Shown here: positions 1-11,162 of the stretch, piece after piece
How the letters are laid out: each line of letters starts with the position of its first letter
How positions within the stretch are numbered: the first letter of the stretch is position 1
Source of the DNA: Gibbula magus
Taxonomy: Eukaryota > Mollusca > Gastropoda > Trochida > Trochidae
DNA length: 64,000 nt
Direction: 5' to 3'
Assembly: GCA_936450465.1 (NCBI GenBank)
Contig: OW388293.1
Location: 32,059,860 to 32,123,859 of the forward strand
Translations under genes and position numbers: made by a program
The notes under the pieces: model-generated
Told to the model about the DNA's origin: nothing
What the model saw: the letters and a program-made list of their open reading frames with translations, nothing else
Databases searched by the model: none

Positions 1-709
1 TGCTGGGACACAAGGTGTGGTACCAGTACCGCCACGAGACCAAGGACTACATCTGGAAGAAGGTAAACTGGGGCGTGATGGTTAAGAGAGTTGTTTCAAA
101 CCATGTTATCAGTTTTTCATCTTTAATCAACAACTGCCGTGATCCAAATTTAAGTTTTCCCAGATGTGCATATTTGGCTTCTAATTATTTTATCCGGTTT
201 TTACTCAACATTGCATTTCAGAATTTATTTTTTTTAAAAACCTTGAGTTAACCTCCAGACTCCTGACCCAGCAGAATGAAATCATGATTTATGTTAACAG
301 TTACAAGGAAAGGTTCCTCCGGCCCCGAGGCAGCTCGGCAAATGGCCCGATGTGTTCCAAGCCGTCTGGCAGGTCAGTCTTCATTGTCTTTCTCTCAATT
401 TGTTTACTTATAACATTCAAATCTAAGATTATTGAAAAGTATTTTTACATAGCTCAAAATAGGAATGACATTGATATTTCGCATTCATAATCAAATTTGA
501 AGTCCATTGATGAATGATAAGAATATCGACACTGACATCTAGAGTATAAGTGGGTTTTGTATCTTAACACTGATAATCATTGACACTGACATCACTGGGT
601 TTTGTATCTCAACACCAAGTGCATAACAGAATACGATTGTAACTTTAGTTCTTCAACATAATTGATTCTTCTGTATTCCAGCATGATTACCGGACGCGAA
701 GACCACTGA
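1..709 (+). CDS. C-terminal part of an unrecognised gene (three exons)
   Basis: Three exons join in one frame: 1-62 (starts before the window), 248-372 and 682-709 (TGA at 707-709). The first donor is AAGAAG/GTAAAC. The second exon's acceptor is best placed after the AG at 246-247, because that keeps phase 0 and continues an open frame through residues such as LLTQQNEIMIYVNSYKERF. The second donor is GGCAG/GTCAGT (phase 2), and the last acceptor is a good pyrimidine tract ending CCAG, giving the short C-terminus SMITGREDH. The visible C-terminus is about 70 residues, rich in aromatic and basic residues with no obvious membrane segment. I do not recognise the family. The internal AG at 257-258 is a rival acceptor but breaks the phase. 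Sequence after 709 would be 3' UTR of unknown length. Confidence 0.6.
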
Positions 710-1278
710 ATTTTTTGAGCCCCTTGTTGGATCTCACTCTAACAGGCCAGAAATCCTAACACCTGGGTTTGTCTCAAGTACAAGGAGTACAAGGAGTACA
801 AGCTGATGTAGATTAATTATTGTTAAATTCAACAGGTCATGTAATTCAATTTGACTTCGGTGTGGGATGATTTCCTGTATGCTGGACTACGAGTGACTGT
901 GTGATCAGGTGATGTTTGTTAATGTCATGGACAGTCATTTAGACGAGAGAATTTTAATCCCAGATGTACATCTTGTAAAAGCAAGAGTAGAGTGAAGCCA
1001 GGACATCGACCTGCGTTACTTCAAACTTCTCATCTACGAGCAACTGAAGTTACTAATTTGTCATTGACCACCGATAGTATTGCTTCAGTACAGGGTTTAC
1101 ACCTCAACTATATAAAGTCACATTCGTCTCACCATCAGTGTTTGGAGTACTTTCCTTACTGGAAGCATATTGCTCGTTAACTTCAGATGGAGTATGCTGG
1201 GAAAAAAGGCTAACAAGCTCAATTGTTTGTCGATTTTGTCTTTATTTTTGCCAAATGACATGTTTTCATATTGGTATA

Positions 1279-1455
1279 CAGTCATGCCTCGATAATCCGA
1301 ACGCTTCCATTTTTCATCAAAAACGTTCAGATAGTGAAATGTTCGGACTACTGAGTACTGAGGACTACTATAGAGATTAGTTTGGTTACAGCTTGCTACC
1401 GTTCGGACACTGCGAGATTCGGATTATCGGAGGCCGGACTAGCGCGACTTGACTG
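1279..1455. mobile_element. pogo-like MITE, about 177 bp
   Basis: The left end CAGTCATGCCTCGATAATCC follows TATA. The right side carries the inverted counterpart (CGGATTATCGGAGG) and finishes with GACTG next to TTA. This is the end structure of pogo/Tigger-type non-autonomous elements, which duplicate TA. The last 25 bases at the right end are degraded, so that border is approximate. Confidence 0.55.
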
Positions 1456-2095
1456 TTATCTGAAATGTTTGACTCTGAACAAAGTGACCAATCCCTGAGG
1501 TAAATTACATCGAGTATAAATGCTAAAACTCAAAGTGTGCAACTGCTGTTGAAATCAAACTTGAACTCCGAGGGACAGTGACAAGATTGCCAAATATGTC
1601 AGTATTGAGCAACTGGCAACTGCTGTGAGAATTACTTCAAATTCTATAGGAACGATGTAATTTATTGTAAAAACCATCTTAGTACTGGGTCCCTCAGTTC
1701 TTGAACCAGAATGAGAATGGTTGGTTTGTCAGTCATCTTGGTACCAATGACCCTGAAATCTTTTATTTGCATTTAGAAGTGAAATAAGTATAAAAGCTTT
1801 GGTTCTTTAAGGGTCAGTTCTGTAGCACATACCATTGTGGAGTTTGAACATTCTGTGTGAAATCTGCACTATCCTTCGTTTGAGACCGCTTGCTTAAGCA
1901 AACACCATGTTCTCTATGCTTTAGCTTATGAGCGCTAATTTGTTTTTTGTGGCCTGAGTGTTGAGACGGTCTGCAATATCTGCTATATTCTAGCCTTCTG
2001 CTGGTCTCTCTTAGTTAACTGTTGATTAAATGTACTTAATATCAACCAGACCAAGCACATCCGAGTCTATTGCAGCAATATAAATATATGAGTAC

Positions 2096-2440
2096 GATAA
2101 CAATGAGTTGGTTACACAGTTGTGATAGCACTGCGTGCTGCCGTAATTTCATAATCGGCGGGTGACGTCATAGTCATTTTAGTTGACGTCACAATGTTAG
2201 CCGCGCGACTGCAATAGTAAGTAAGTGTCACAAAAAAAAGATTTTCTTGCAATTCAGCGCTATTTACATCATTGAATGATAAATAAAATACTAAACTCAA
2301 TCCAGTTTGATAACATGTTTATGAAACTCTAAATGGCACCTGTATTTAAATCGCTTTCACTCGTTAAAATACCAAACCATCCACTCGTTTCATAAACATG
2401 TTACCAAACGGGACGTCGTTTAGTATTCAATATATCCCAC
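2096..2440 (+). mobile_element. CRE-bearing foldback element, copy A
   Basis: The left half contains two perfect TGACGTCA sites (2163-2170 and 2184-2191). The right half (2287-2427) is a long imperfect hairpin running from AATACTAAAC to GTTTAGTATT, with a loop around TCGCTTTCACTCG. It is closely similar to 9385-9772. No ORF is present. The outer borders are set only by where similarity to the other copies ends. Confidence 0.7.
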
Positions 2441-2622
2441 CCCATCACAGTCCTACACCCAATGTTTTCAAGCCTTGTCCAGCACATAATAAGTTTCCAT
2501 TGCATCGATATAGATATAAAGCTATTTCAATGGTCCACCTCATCACAATCCTACACCAAGTTTTGTATAACCTTGCCCAGCAATTCACAAGTTTCCATTC
2601 CATCATGATAGTTATATAGAGG
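2434..2622 (+). repeat. Degenerate tandem duplication, about 100-bp unit
   Basis: Two diverged copies (2434-2525 and 2535-2622) share the order CATCACA-TCCTACACC, CCTTG-CCAGCA and AAGTTTCCATT-CATC. No coding content. Confidence 0.5.
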
Positions 2623-2749
2623 ATATTCATCTTTTCTTGACTAATACCATGTTTATCTCATCTCGTGAGGTAGAAATGTTATATTTTCACTTTTCTACCT
2701 CACGAGATGAGATAAACATGGTATTTGTCAAGAATTGACGGATATTCTA
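2620..2749. mobile_element. Foldback (palindromic) element, about 130 bp
   Basis: A near-perfect inverted repeat: the inner arms at 2635-2675 and 2692-2733 (core ATACCATGTTTATCTCATCT) pair around a loop of about 16 bases. Weaker pairing continues outward through GGATATTC on both sides. This is typical of a small foldback MITE. Confidence 0.65.
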
Positions 2750-3752
2750 TTTATTATATGAGCTTATCCTTGTAATTACGTCCGAAAAAGGTCGTTTTCT
2801 CGCCGAACGGCCGCTGGGAACAGCCCGTCACCACAGCAACACTGTGACGTCATAAGCCAATTCGCCGAGTGAGACCATTGTTTTATTAAGTCAAATTATA
2901 TCAGTCACCGTTCGCAGTGAAAATATAAGTTATTTTCACTGTAGCTGGATAGACAGTTTATTTCACTGATAAATCCCAGTATTTCATATAATATAATATA
3001 TAGTTTTATCATTGGTCCACCCAGACATCTGTTAGTGAATCCCAAGCCTCTTCCTACGCTGGACGTTGAGAAGAGTTTTACTGTATTTTTTGTTATCAAA
3101 GATTATGTGATGACAAAAGTAATTCATATTTCAAAACTTTGGCTTTGAATTTTTTGTATCAGACATTAGTTTTAGGTAATTACAGTGATATGAAGAGATA
3201 ACAGAATGATGTAATCTATTATTTGTGAATGATATTCAGTGTTTGACAATAGGTTCATCTGTCGTCAGTAAACTGCCTTTAGGGACACTTGCATTTATGG
3301 TATTAAATGATGAATATGAATGATGTTTATATTACATTCCTCTGTATGTAAGGTTAAGATGCCAAACCGTAGCTAAAATCTGAACATTCGCTCAGTTAAG
3401 CAGCTTATGCATTTTGATAGTTAATTATGTTTTAACAATCAAACACTCATTCATATCATTATTCACAAAACTCATGAATCATCACAAATGTACAGCTTGG
3501 AATATGATGAATTGTTCTATGTACATTCTCTTGATGTATAAATTTGGTTTTGTATATATCAAAGTTGACAGATGGCTGTGCCTTGACCAATGCACTTAGA
3601 CATATAACCTGTGTTGAACACAAAGCATTAGGTCTCATGAACAGGTATGTTCACTTGCACTGAAATATAATGAACAAAAAGCGTCTATCGGGGTATTCTT
3701 TTGTCAACCAAATTTGACGGGACATTCCTGTTTATACATATATTTTATGAAG

Positions 3753-3928
3753 ACATGATTAAAACAAAGTCCATTTGAAGATTTTACAATTTGACAAAAA
3801 ATAGTGACCACTCATTCAAAAATAAAAGTCTCTTCAAGTGACATGATTAAAACAAAGTCCATTTGAAGATTTTACAATTTGACAAAAAATAGTGACCACT
3901 CATTCAAAAATAAAAGTCCCTTCAAGTG
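3753..3928 (+). repeat. Two tandem 88-bp copies
   Basis: Units at 3753-3840 and 3841-3928 begin ACATGATTAAAACAAAGTCC and differ at about one base, so the duplication is recent. Confidence 0.9.
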
Positions 3929-4356
3929 TGGAACACTTTGCTATGGCATAAAAGGACATTGTTGATTAGTTTAATGACAAGTTCTTTTTTAATTTGTGGA
4001 TATTCTATCAATGTATGTTTTATTATTAAACAATTGTAAAATTGGTAAATATTCAGCATGTTTCTCAATTCATGTCATAAAGAAACAACAAAATGACTGA
4101 TAATGTCAGTTCATAATGGGAATATAAGGATGGTTCTTAAATTGGATTGTTAAATAATATAATCATGTTATTTGCAATAAACAATGTATTGTATTGTTGG
4201 CCATTCATATGTTATTCTGTTTTTCACATCTTTCCTTCAAAACATATATTTGTTTGAACCACACAAAATGAAAAATGTGGTAATTTTCAAAAGCATATGC
4301 TCTTATAGATAGATGTCTGTCTCAGATAAACACTTGGTTGTGTGTTCATGGAAAAG

Positions 4357-4480
4357 TTGTATTGTTTAATTAACAGTAAAATATGTATTGTTTAATTAAC
4401 AGTAAAATTTGTATTGTTTAAACAGTAAAATTTGTATTGTTTAATTAACAGTAAAATTTGTATTGTTTAATTAACAGTAA
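4357..4480 (+). repeat. Tandem repeat, about 25-bp unit, five copies
   Basis: The unit is roughly TGTATTGTTTAATTAACAGT followed by AAAAT; the third copy lacks the TTAA. Very A+T rich. Confidence 0.85.
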
Positions 4481-5433
4481 GTTTGTAATTCCCCGGGGAT
4501 GTAGCTAAGTTGTTTGAGGTGAGAAACTCATATAAATATGGATGGCCATATTTGTTACTTGAAAATGTTGTGACTATTTTTTATTACTCAAGTGCCATAA
4601 TAGCAAGTGCCATTTTAGTCCGCCAAAGCATACATAACCGTCAAAACTAGCCCTGAGTACCTTCATATCTCATATCATTAATCATTGTGAATGTATGTCA
4701 CTTCAACCATGTAAGTTCTCAAAGTTTCTCAAGTTTTCTCTTAGCCTGCCTGTTGTCCTTCTGATGGATGCAGAACTTGAATACTTGTGCATGGCCAATA
4801 AATCCAGTGCTTGAGATATTGCAGTATGGATGGAAATTATTATATAAGCAAGCGAGGGATACTACTTCTTTGAAACAACATAATCATGTAAAAAGTTGTT
4901 TGATACATTTGTAAATGTAAAAGTTTTTTTCATCCTTTTGAATCATGAGAATTTGCACCAGAATAAAAACGATAACCCTGTTTTGCAATGGTAATGTAAT
5001 GAATCGGAGTGAAGAGTAAAGTGCACAATAGTACGCATCAATAGTGTGCCAATGTATAATGCTATCATATTATCCCATGCAACTTTTTAAAATGAAAGCT
5101 TTGATATTGCAGCTTGGTTTAATCACACAGTGAAGGACAACATTTAGTGTATTTTTGAGTTTTTCAAAATTTAAGGATATATTTTATGAATACCTGAATA
5201 CTATTCATGGATTTGATTGTTATTTCATAGATGCTTTTGTCATCAATACCTGTTTTCTATAATCCATGGTTTTAAGGTTTTTGCTACTACACAAATTCCT
5301 TTGTTGCTCTACCTCCTCTTCTCTAAGAAGCTAAGAATTTACTTTTAATTAGCTTTGAAATTTATTAAAACTGCATCAATTTGAACTATATCAGTTAGTT
5401 TCTAATGTATTGGATCAGTATAAAATAATGCAC

Positions 5434-5655
5434 TTTCCCTACCCAAGGCAATAACCTGCGCCAGTCTCCATCATTGTCTAAATTGTGCCTTGCAGCATTT
5501 CCTTCACTTTTCTGTATTTGTGAATCAGAGCCCACTGTGCAGCTCATGTGAAGCTCTCTGCTATGTTAGCACAGAAAAGTGAAGGAAAGGCTGCAAAGCT
5601 TCATTTAGCTAGTTATGGAGACTGGCAAGAGAGATGCTTTGGGAAGAGAAGTTGA
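5434..5655. mobile_element. Foldback MITE, about 220 bp
   Basis: The arms at 5461-5514 and 5571-5625 are inverted copies (GCCAGTCTCCAT versus ATGGAGACTGGC; TTTCCTTCACTTTTCTG versus CAGAAAAGTGAAGGAAA). Weaker pairing extends to the stated limits (CTACCCAAGGC versus GCTTTGGGAAG). No ORF. Confidence 0.6.
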
Positions 5656-6027
5656 ATATAATGTCAACAATTCAGGAACTTAAATCCATGGATTAGTGGA
5701 TGGTTAGGTACCTTGTTACGTTTTTCTTGTGTTTTGAAATTTTATCTAGAATTGGTTACTTTTACATTACTGACATGTTGATTTATTCATATTTTATTCA
5801 CCAATCACCAAATCTGCCATTTAAGCATTTATTAGCATCATATCATTGATCATCTCGTGTTGTTATCATGCTTTTGTAATAAGGGTAAGTGTTAAGGGTT
5901 TATTCTGAATTGATGATTATTTTACTGAATGGATATTTCTCAATTATAAGAGGCAATGATACCTGGCTTATTTTCTATCTCAATGAGTAATGCCTGCCAT
6001 AGCTTAGGATTTCTTTAATTATTGATG

Positions 6028-6606
6028 ATACTGTAAGTGATCAGGAATTATTCCTACATATGTTTACCTTATCTGAAGGAATAGCTCTTAATGACCTACT
6101 GTAAGTGATCAGGAATCATTCCTACATTTGTTTACCTTATCTGAAGGAATAGCTCTTAATGACCTACTGTAATCTATCAGAAATTATACCTACATTTGCT
6201 TAAGTTATCTGAAGGAATTCAATAGCTCTTAATGACCTAATGTAATCTATCAGGAATTATTCCTACATTTGCTTAAGTTATCTGAAGGAATAGCTCTTAA
6301 TGGCCTACTGTAATCTATCAGAAATTATTCCTACATTTGCTTAAGTTATCTGAAGGAATAGCTCTTAATGGCCTACTGTAATCTATCAGAAATTATTCCT
6401 ACATTTGCTTAAGTTATCTGAAGGAATAGCTCTTAATGACCTACTGTAATCTATCAGAAATTATTCCTACATTTGCTTAAGTTATCTGAAGGAATAACCC
6501 TTAATGGCCTACTGTAATCTATCAGGAATTATTCCTACATTTGCTTAAGTTATCTGAAGGAATAGCTCTTAATGACCTAATGTAATATATCGGGAATTAT
6601 TCCTAT
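6028..6606 (+). repeat. Tandem array, 68-bp unit, about 8.5 copies
   Basis: The unit starts TACTGTAATCTATCAGAAAT and includes ATTATTCCTACATTTGC, TTATCTGAAGGAATAGC and TCTTAATGGCC. Copies differ at a few positions, and one carries a 5-base insertion near 6210. Confidence 0.9.
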
Positions 6607-8409
6607 GCAGTTATAATTTCAGATTTGCCAAACTTCTAGTGTGAATGCTTGGTAATACCCTATGCCTTGTATCATATTATGTAAACCATGCTGACGACCT
6701 CATGTAAAAATGCACCATATATCATTTCATCAAACACGCTTTTGTAGAATATTTTTCAATAAAAGTATTTCCCAATGACTCGATTTGTTATGATTTAACT
6801 TCATTGAGAGTATTATATGGGTGTTTCGATATCAAATATACATGTATATATTTATTACTCACCCTGCATGTAATACGCTGCAAGTATGAGGTCATGATAT
6901 TATGCAGTTGTGATGTCCCAATGGTACATGCATGACATGCAAGAATCTTAGTTTCAACACACTTCAACAATTTTGCTTATGGTATTGGCCGATGTACATC
7001 CTCTGTAAAGCTGAAATTCTGTGGGGAGGCACCTTCCACTGAGGGGATCAATATGGACTGGCAGGTATTATTAGTGAAACCTTTAAATGACTTTGACATT
7101 GACATGAACTGAAATGTTTAATAGTGTAATTACGTGAAGACTCAAGTTTGTTCATTAGGCCTTGACAAGTGACGCTAGAAAGTTAAGTTTGGTAATATTA
7201 TCTTTAAAGGATGAAGATTAAGATTTGAAAATGTCATTACCCTACTCCAAAACGTTTTATCAAGAGAACGTGTCCCGTGTATTGTATTTTCCTCAGAGAC
7301 TTGATTGATGGTGAGACAGGTCTCCGCTGAAATTATTACATTAAAATCAACGACCTCATGTCAGCACTAAAATTTGCCAACATAGTTATCGTCTGTTGGT
7401 GACTGTGGAACTATTACCAATAAGTAGTCGTTTAAAAGTAAATTTCAAGGAAACACACCTGGATGACATCTTCGTTATTGTGTACGCAATGTTTCCACAC
7501 TGCTAAGAAACAGTACTCATTCATAAACCATTCCTTGTATCAGCAACACTTCTTCTCCAAATTATGTTGCTTGTCCTTTATTTGTTTTGTCACTATTTCT
7601 GTAAATTTGTAACCTTGGGAACTAATAAAGAAAAACAAAAAAGCCAAACTTTTAACAAACTTTAAAAAAAAAAAAATCTCCCATGCTTGTTATTGAAAAC
7701 TTCGGGCATATACAGCTATATACCGATAGTCTGTTCATCTACTTGAGCATTTCAGTGCAGATATCATGTTATTTGACATGCGTTTGAAGCATCGTATCAC
7801 CGTGAAACTGGGTCAAACATACATGGTATATTTCCTCCTTTGTTCATTCATTGTATTTATGATGAAACTGTTATTATTTAGACGATATGAAAACTTTTAT
7901 TCGAGAATAGATGAAATTTAAATTTGGCCCATTCTGTCTATTTTATTATGCTACATTTTATAAACATGTACCACTGCATGCGGTGACGACCACAGGATAC
8001 GTTTGAGAATGATCAATTCACTCAAGGATATATGATGCAATTGTATTGACGTTATAGCGAACGTCAATTTTCATGATATTTGCACTATTAAAAATACATA
8101 TATGTTGCTAGGTGGACAAACTTTCGGTACGCAGCTGTACGCATATTGTGAAAAGAAACACAAAACTGATGGACACACATACGTATAAGTAAATTACAGT
8201 AATGTTTGTATTTGTTTGCAAACATTGCGATACATCTTTAATTAATGTCCAATTGGACAACGATTTGGTGTACAACTCCCTATTTCGACCAACAGACAAC
8301 ATTGCCTGCTCATACATGCCAGTATAGAATTCATTGTGACGATAAATTTCTATATTACACTGATATGGGATCATGGAACTTCTACAGAAGACGGTTTTCC
8401 TGAGCACTA

Positions 8410-9222
8410 CACTGTCGGCCAAAAGAAACGCCTACCTGATATCTTATCAGATTTCGTAAAAACTATGATGAACAGTTTAGCAGTATTATAGCATTATGAA
8501 GTTGCACCATTTCTGCATAATATATTAAAATTTCAGAAGTTCTCATGTCACAAAAGAATGACGAATGTTGAAATTAGACATCAATTGTTCAGTTTTCGAT
8601 CAGTGCTCCTCAGAAAAACATTTGAAACAGATGTTCTTACAACCATGAGCACGCATTTGCATTAAAGGGGCAGTAGCATGTTTTATTCGCTCAAATAAGT
8701 CCATGAAATGTATTTTAAAAATAAATTCACCAATAGTAAAACCCCCTTCTCTCTTCGGAAAATCAAATTAAAAATGAGTGTTCATCGCTCAGTAAAGCCA
8801 TGGAAATTGCTTTTGTAATTCGAAATAATAAAATGCGTGCACAATAAAATGGCCGCCATGCAATTTTTGCTTTATACGCAACACCGTTATTACCACTATG
8901 GATAATTGGTTTGTGTAATAAGATGTTTTACGTTCTAAAGTAAATATTAATGACATATACTATTATTTAAATGGGAAATTTGAAAAAATAAAATTTGAAA
9001 AAAAACGCGCTACTGCCCCTTTAAAGTGGTGATGACGCTTCAGATGGGCGTGGTTTTAATGAATGATACTGACTCAAATCACAGTTTTTCCACGATTTCA
9101 ATGGACTTTCATGTTGATTATTGTTTCAGCATAATGTGGAGACCACCATTAATCATATTCCGAAATTATGTCATCTCTCATTTCAAGGAAAATCAAGTAG
9201 GCGTTTCTTTTGGCCGACAGTG
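8410..9222. mobile_element. TIR DNA element, 813 bp, 5-bp target duplication
   Basis: A perfect 26-bp terminal inverted repeat begins CACTGTCGGCCAAAAGAAAC at the left and is mirrored at 9197-9222. Both sides are flanked by CACTA (8405-8409 and 9223-9227), a clean 5-bp target-site duplication. No transposase can be read, so it is non-autonomous. A second MITE (8666-9020) is nested inside. Superfamily not assigned. Confidence 0.8.
8666..9020. mobile_element. Nested MITE, AGGGGCAGTAGC family, copy 1
   Basis: Inverted ends AGGGGCAGTAGC and GCTACTGCCCCT are flanked on both sides by TTAA (8662-8665 and 9021-9024). It sits inside the 8410-9222 element. The body is shared with 10142-10489, including AATGGCCGCCATGCAATTTT. 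Confidence 0.75.
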
Positions 9223-9330
9223 CACTATTGTTTACAGTGTGTGTTGCTAGCTCCGTGTACTGAGCATCAAGAACGCTGCTAATGAGGTTCACATAAATGT
9301 ACATATGCACACGAATAAATGCATTTATTA

Positions 9331-10078
9331 CTCGCCCGTGTAAGATACTGCAGTGTAATATTTATACGGCAATATTAAACTAGTTTATTATTCAACCGTG
9401 GTGAGATCACTCATTAGATAACAATGAGTTGGTTACACACATGTGTGATACCACCGCGTGCTGCCGTAACGTCATAATCGGCGCGTGACGTCATAGTCGT
9501 TTTTAGTTGACGTCACAATGTAAGCCGCGCGACTGCAATAGCGGGTTACCTTTTTGCAAGTAAGAGTCACTAAAAGCGATTTTCTTGCAATTCAGCGCTA
9601 TTTACATCATTGAGTAATAAATAAAATACTAAACTCGGTCCCGGTTGATAACATGTTTATGAAACTCGTGAATGGCATTGGTATTTAACTCGCTTTCGCT
9701 CGTTAAAATACCAAACCATCCACTCGTTTCATAAACATGTTATCAAACGGGACGTCGTTTAGTATTCTATATGTAATACCGCCGCGTGTATGACGTCACA
9801 ATAGTTTGCGGTTATGACGTCACAATTGGAGTAACGTTGTCACAATGGTATCGGACTTGCGGGAATAAAAGTTTCAGAGCCATGTCGGCTATTTCGCTGG
9901 ATTATATGTTGGCGAGTAATAAACAGAATACTAAACTCCCTTCTATTGAATACCATTTTTATTAAACTCGTGAATGATTTGGTATCAAACTCGCTTTCGC
10001 TCGTTTTATACAAAATCATTTACTCGTTTAATAAAAATGGTATTAAATAGAAGGTCGTTTAGTATCCTCTATGTATAT
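9331..10078 (+). mobile_element. CRE-bearing foldback element, copy C, split by copy B
   Basis: The left fragment is 9331-9384 and the right fragment 9773-10078. The uninterrupted inverted relative at 56760-57115 joins the same two segments directly (ACTAGT then GTAATACC), which shows that the 388 bp between them are an insertion. The right fragment has TGACGTCA at 9791-9798 and 9815-9822 and a hairpin at 9927-10066. Confidence 0.75.
9385..9772 (+). mobile_element. CRE-bearing foldback element, copy B, nested in copy C
   Basis: Two TGACGTCA sites (9486-9493 and 9508-9515) precede a hairpin at 9625-9766 with arms of about 68 bp around a CTTTCGCTCG loop. Similar to copy A over nearly its whole length. 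No ORF. Confidence 0.75.
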
Positions 10079-10141
10079 TCCATCCTGACAATTAGCAGGA
10101 TGGCGTCCATAACAGAAGTATGTTAAGCCTAGAAAGTTTAA

Positions 10142-10489
10142 AGGGGCAGTAGCACGTTTTTTCGCTGAAATAAGTCGATGAAACGTATTTTTAAAAAAAT
10201 GTCACCAAAAGTAAAACACCCTTGGCTCTTCGGAAAATTAAGTTAAAAATGAGTGTACATGGCTCAGTAATGCCATGGACATCGTTTTTGTAATTTAAAA
10301 TAATAAATTGTGTTCACAATAAAATGGCCGCCATGCAATTTTTACGCAACACCATTATTACTACTACGGACTATTGGTTTGTGTAATAGGATGTTTTACC
10401 ATCTAAAGTAAATATAAATGACATAAACTATCATTAAAAATGAGAAATTTGAAAAAATAAAATTTGCAAAAAAACGTGCTACAGCGCCT
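10142..10489. mobile_element. MITE, AGGGGCAGTAGC family, copy 2
   Basis: Same body and ends as 8666-9020, again flanked by TTAA on both sides (10138-10141 and 10490-10493). The right end is slightly decayed (GCTACAGCGCCT). It lies about 500 bp upstream of the CBM20 gene. Confidence 0.75.
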
Positions 10490-10833
10490 TTAATAATCCT
10501 GGGTACGAATTCGAATTCTTTGTCTATCAAGCTTATCGCTTGATATTTGGTACACACTATACTTTAGTAGTATCTAGTATTAACTGCTTTATCGTCTATA
10601 CGCTGATGTAATATCGTCTGTAGGGAAATGTCCTCCAGTATCCGATGAATTAACGCTGATGGCGTTTTCAAGAAATTTCCAAAAATAAAATCAGTTAGAA
10701 CATTTGCTTCTAAATGACCAATTGAGTGTCATATAGACTAATTAGTAAATACCACTCAGGTATTGACATTCGTCTTTTAACAGCAACCTCAGACAGCAAT
10801 TAACATTTTCATTTCATATATATGCTACTGACG

Positions 10834-10953
10834 TATAAAACGGGAATACGACTATCTAAAAAGAATCTACGTTTCCATAAAGGTACGGGAAAACAACACT
10901 GTAGTGCAATGACGTCACACAGAGTACATTGTGCTCACAGAAGAGTGACGTCA
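10834..10953 (+). promoter_or_regulatory. Likely CBM20 gene promoter: TATA box and two CREs
   Basis: TATAAAA at 10834-10840 would place transcription start near 10865. Two perfect cAMP-response elements, TGACGTCA at 10910-10917 and 10946-10953, follow it and lie 108 and 72 bases before the ATG. These palindromes bind CREB/ATF-type bZIP factors in animals. Regulation by cAMP is inferred. If the TATA call is right, the CREs are within the 5' UTR, otherwise within the proximal promoter. Confidence 0.5.
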
Positions 10954-11017
10954 CAGAAGAGACAATCGCCAAGACCGTTCCAGCAGAAAGAATTATCTAC
11001 AGAACGTGCGCGCCACC

Positions 11018-11162
11018 ATGTCCGGCGAACAGAAACTGATCCCGGTTGAGTTCCGACTCTGGCATCTTCAGCCCTCGGACCAGTATGAACCTGTACTGGT
11101 GGGGAACCATGCGAAACTTGGAGAATGGAACGTATACGAAGGGAGGAGAACACATTATATTG
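11018..11162 (+). CDS. CBM20 gene exon 1
   Basis: Residues 1-48 plus one base: the start codon and first strands of module 1. Donor ATTG/GTAGGA, phase 1. Confidence 0.85.

Larger units (their letters stand above)
710..10833. other. Intergenic, repeat-rich; no gene seen
   Basis: Roughly 10 kb between the TGA of the first gene and the promoter of the CBM20 gene. It begins with the 3' UTR of the first gene (end not determined). Open frames here are short, lack splice-linked partners and coincide with repeats. The recognisable content is mobile elements and tandem arrays, listed separately. Confidence 0.6.

Noticed and set aside
6028..6606. CRISPR array
   Set aside because: The whole 68-bp unit repeats with no unique spacers, in a spliced eukaryotic genome.
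8108..8422. 104-codon minus-strand ORF with a hydrophobic end
   Set aside because: Its start overlaps the terminal inverted repeat at 8410, there are no splice partners and the composition is that of A+T-rich noncoding DNA.
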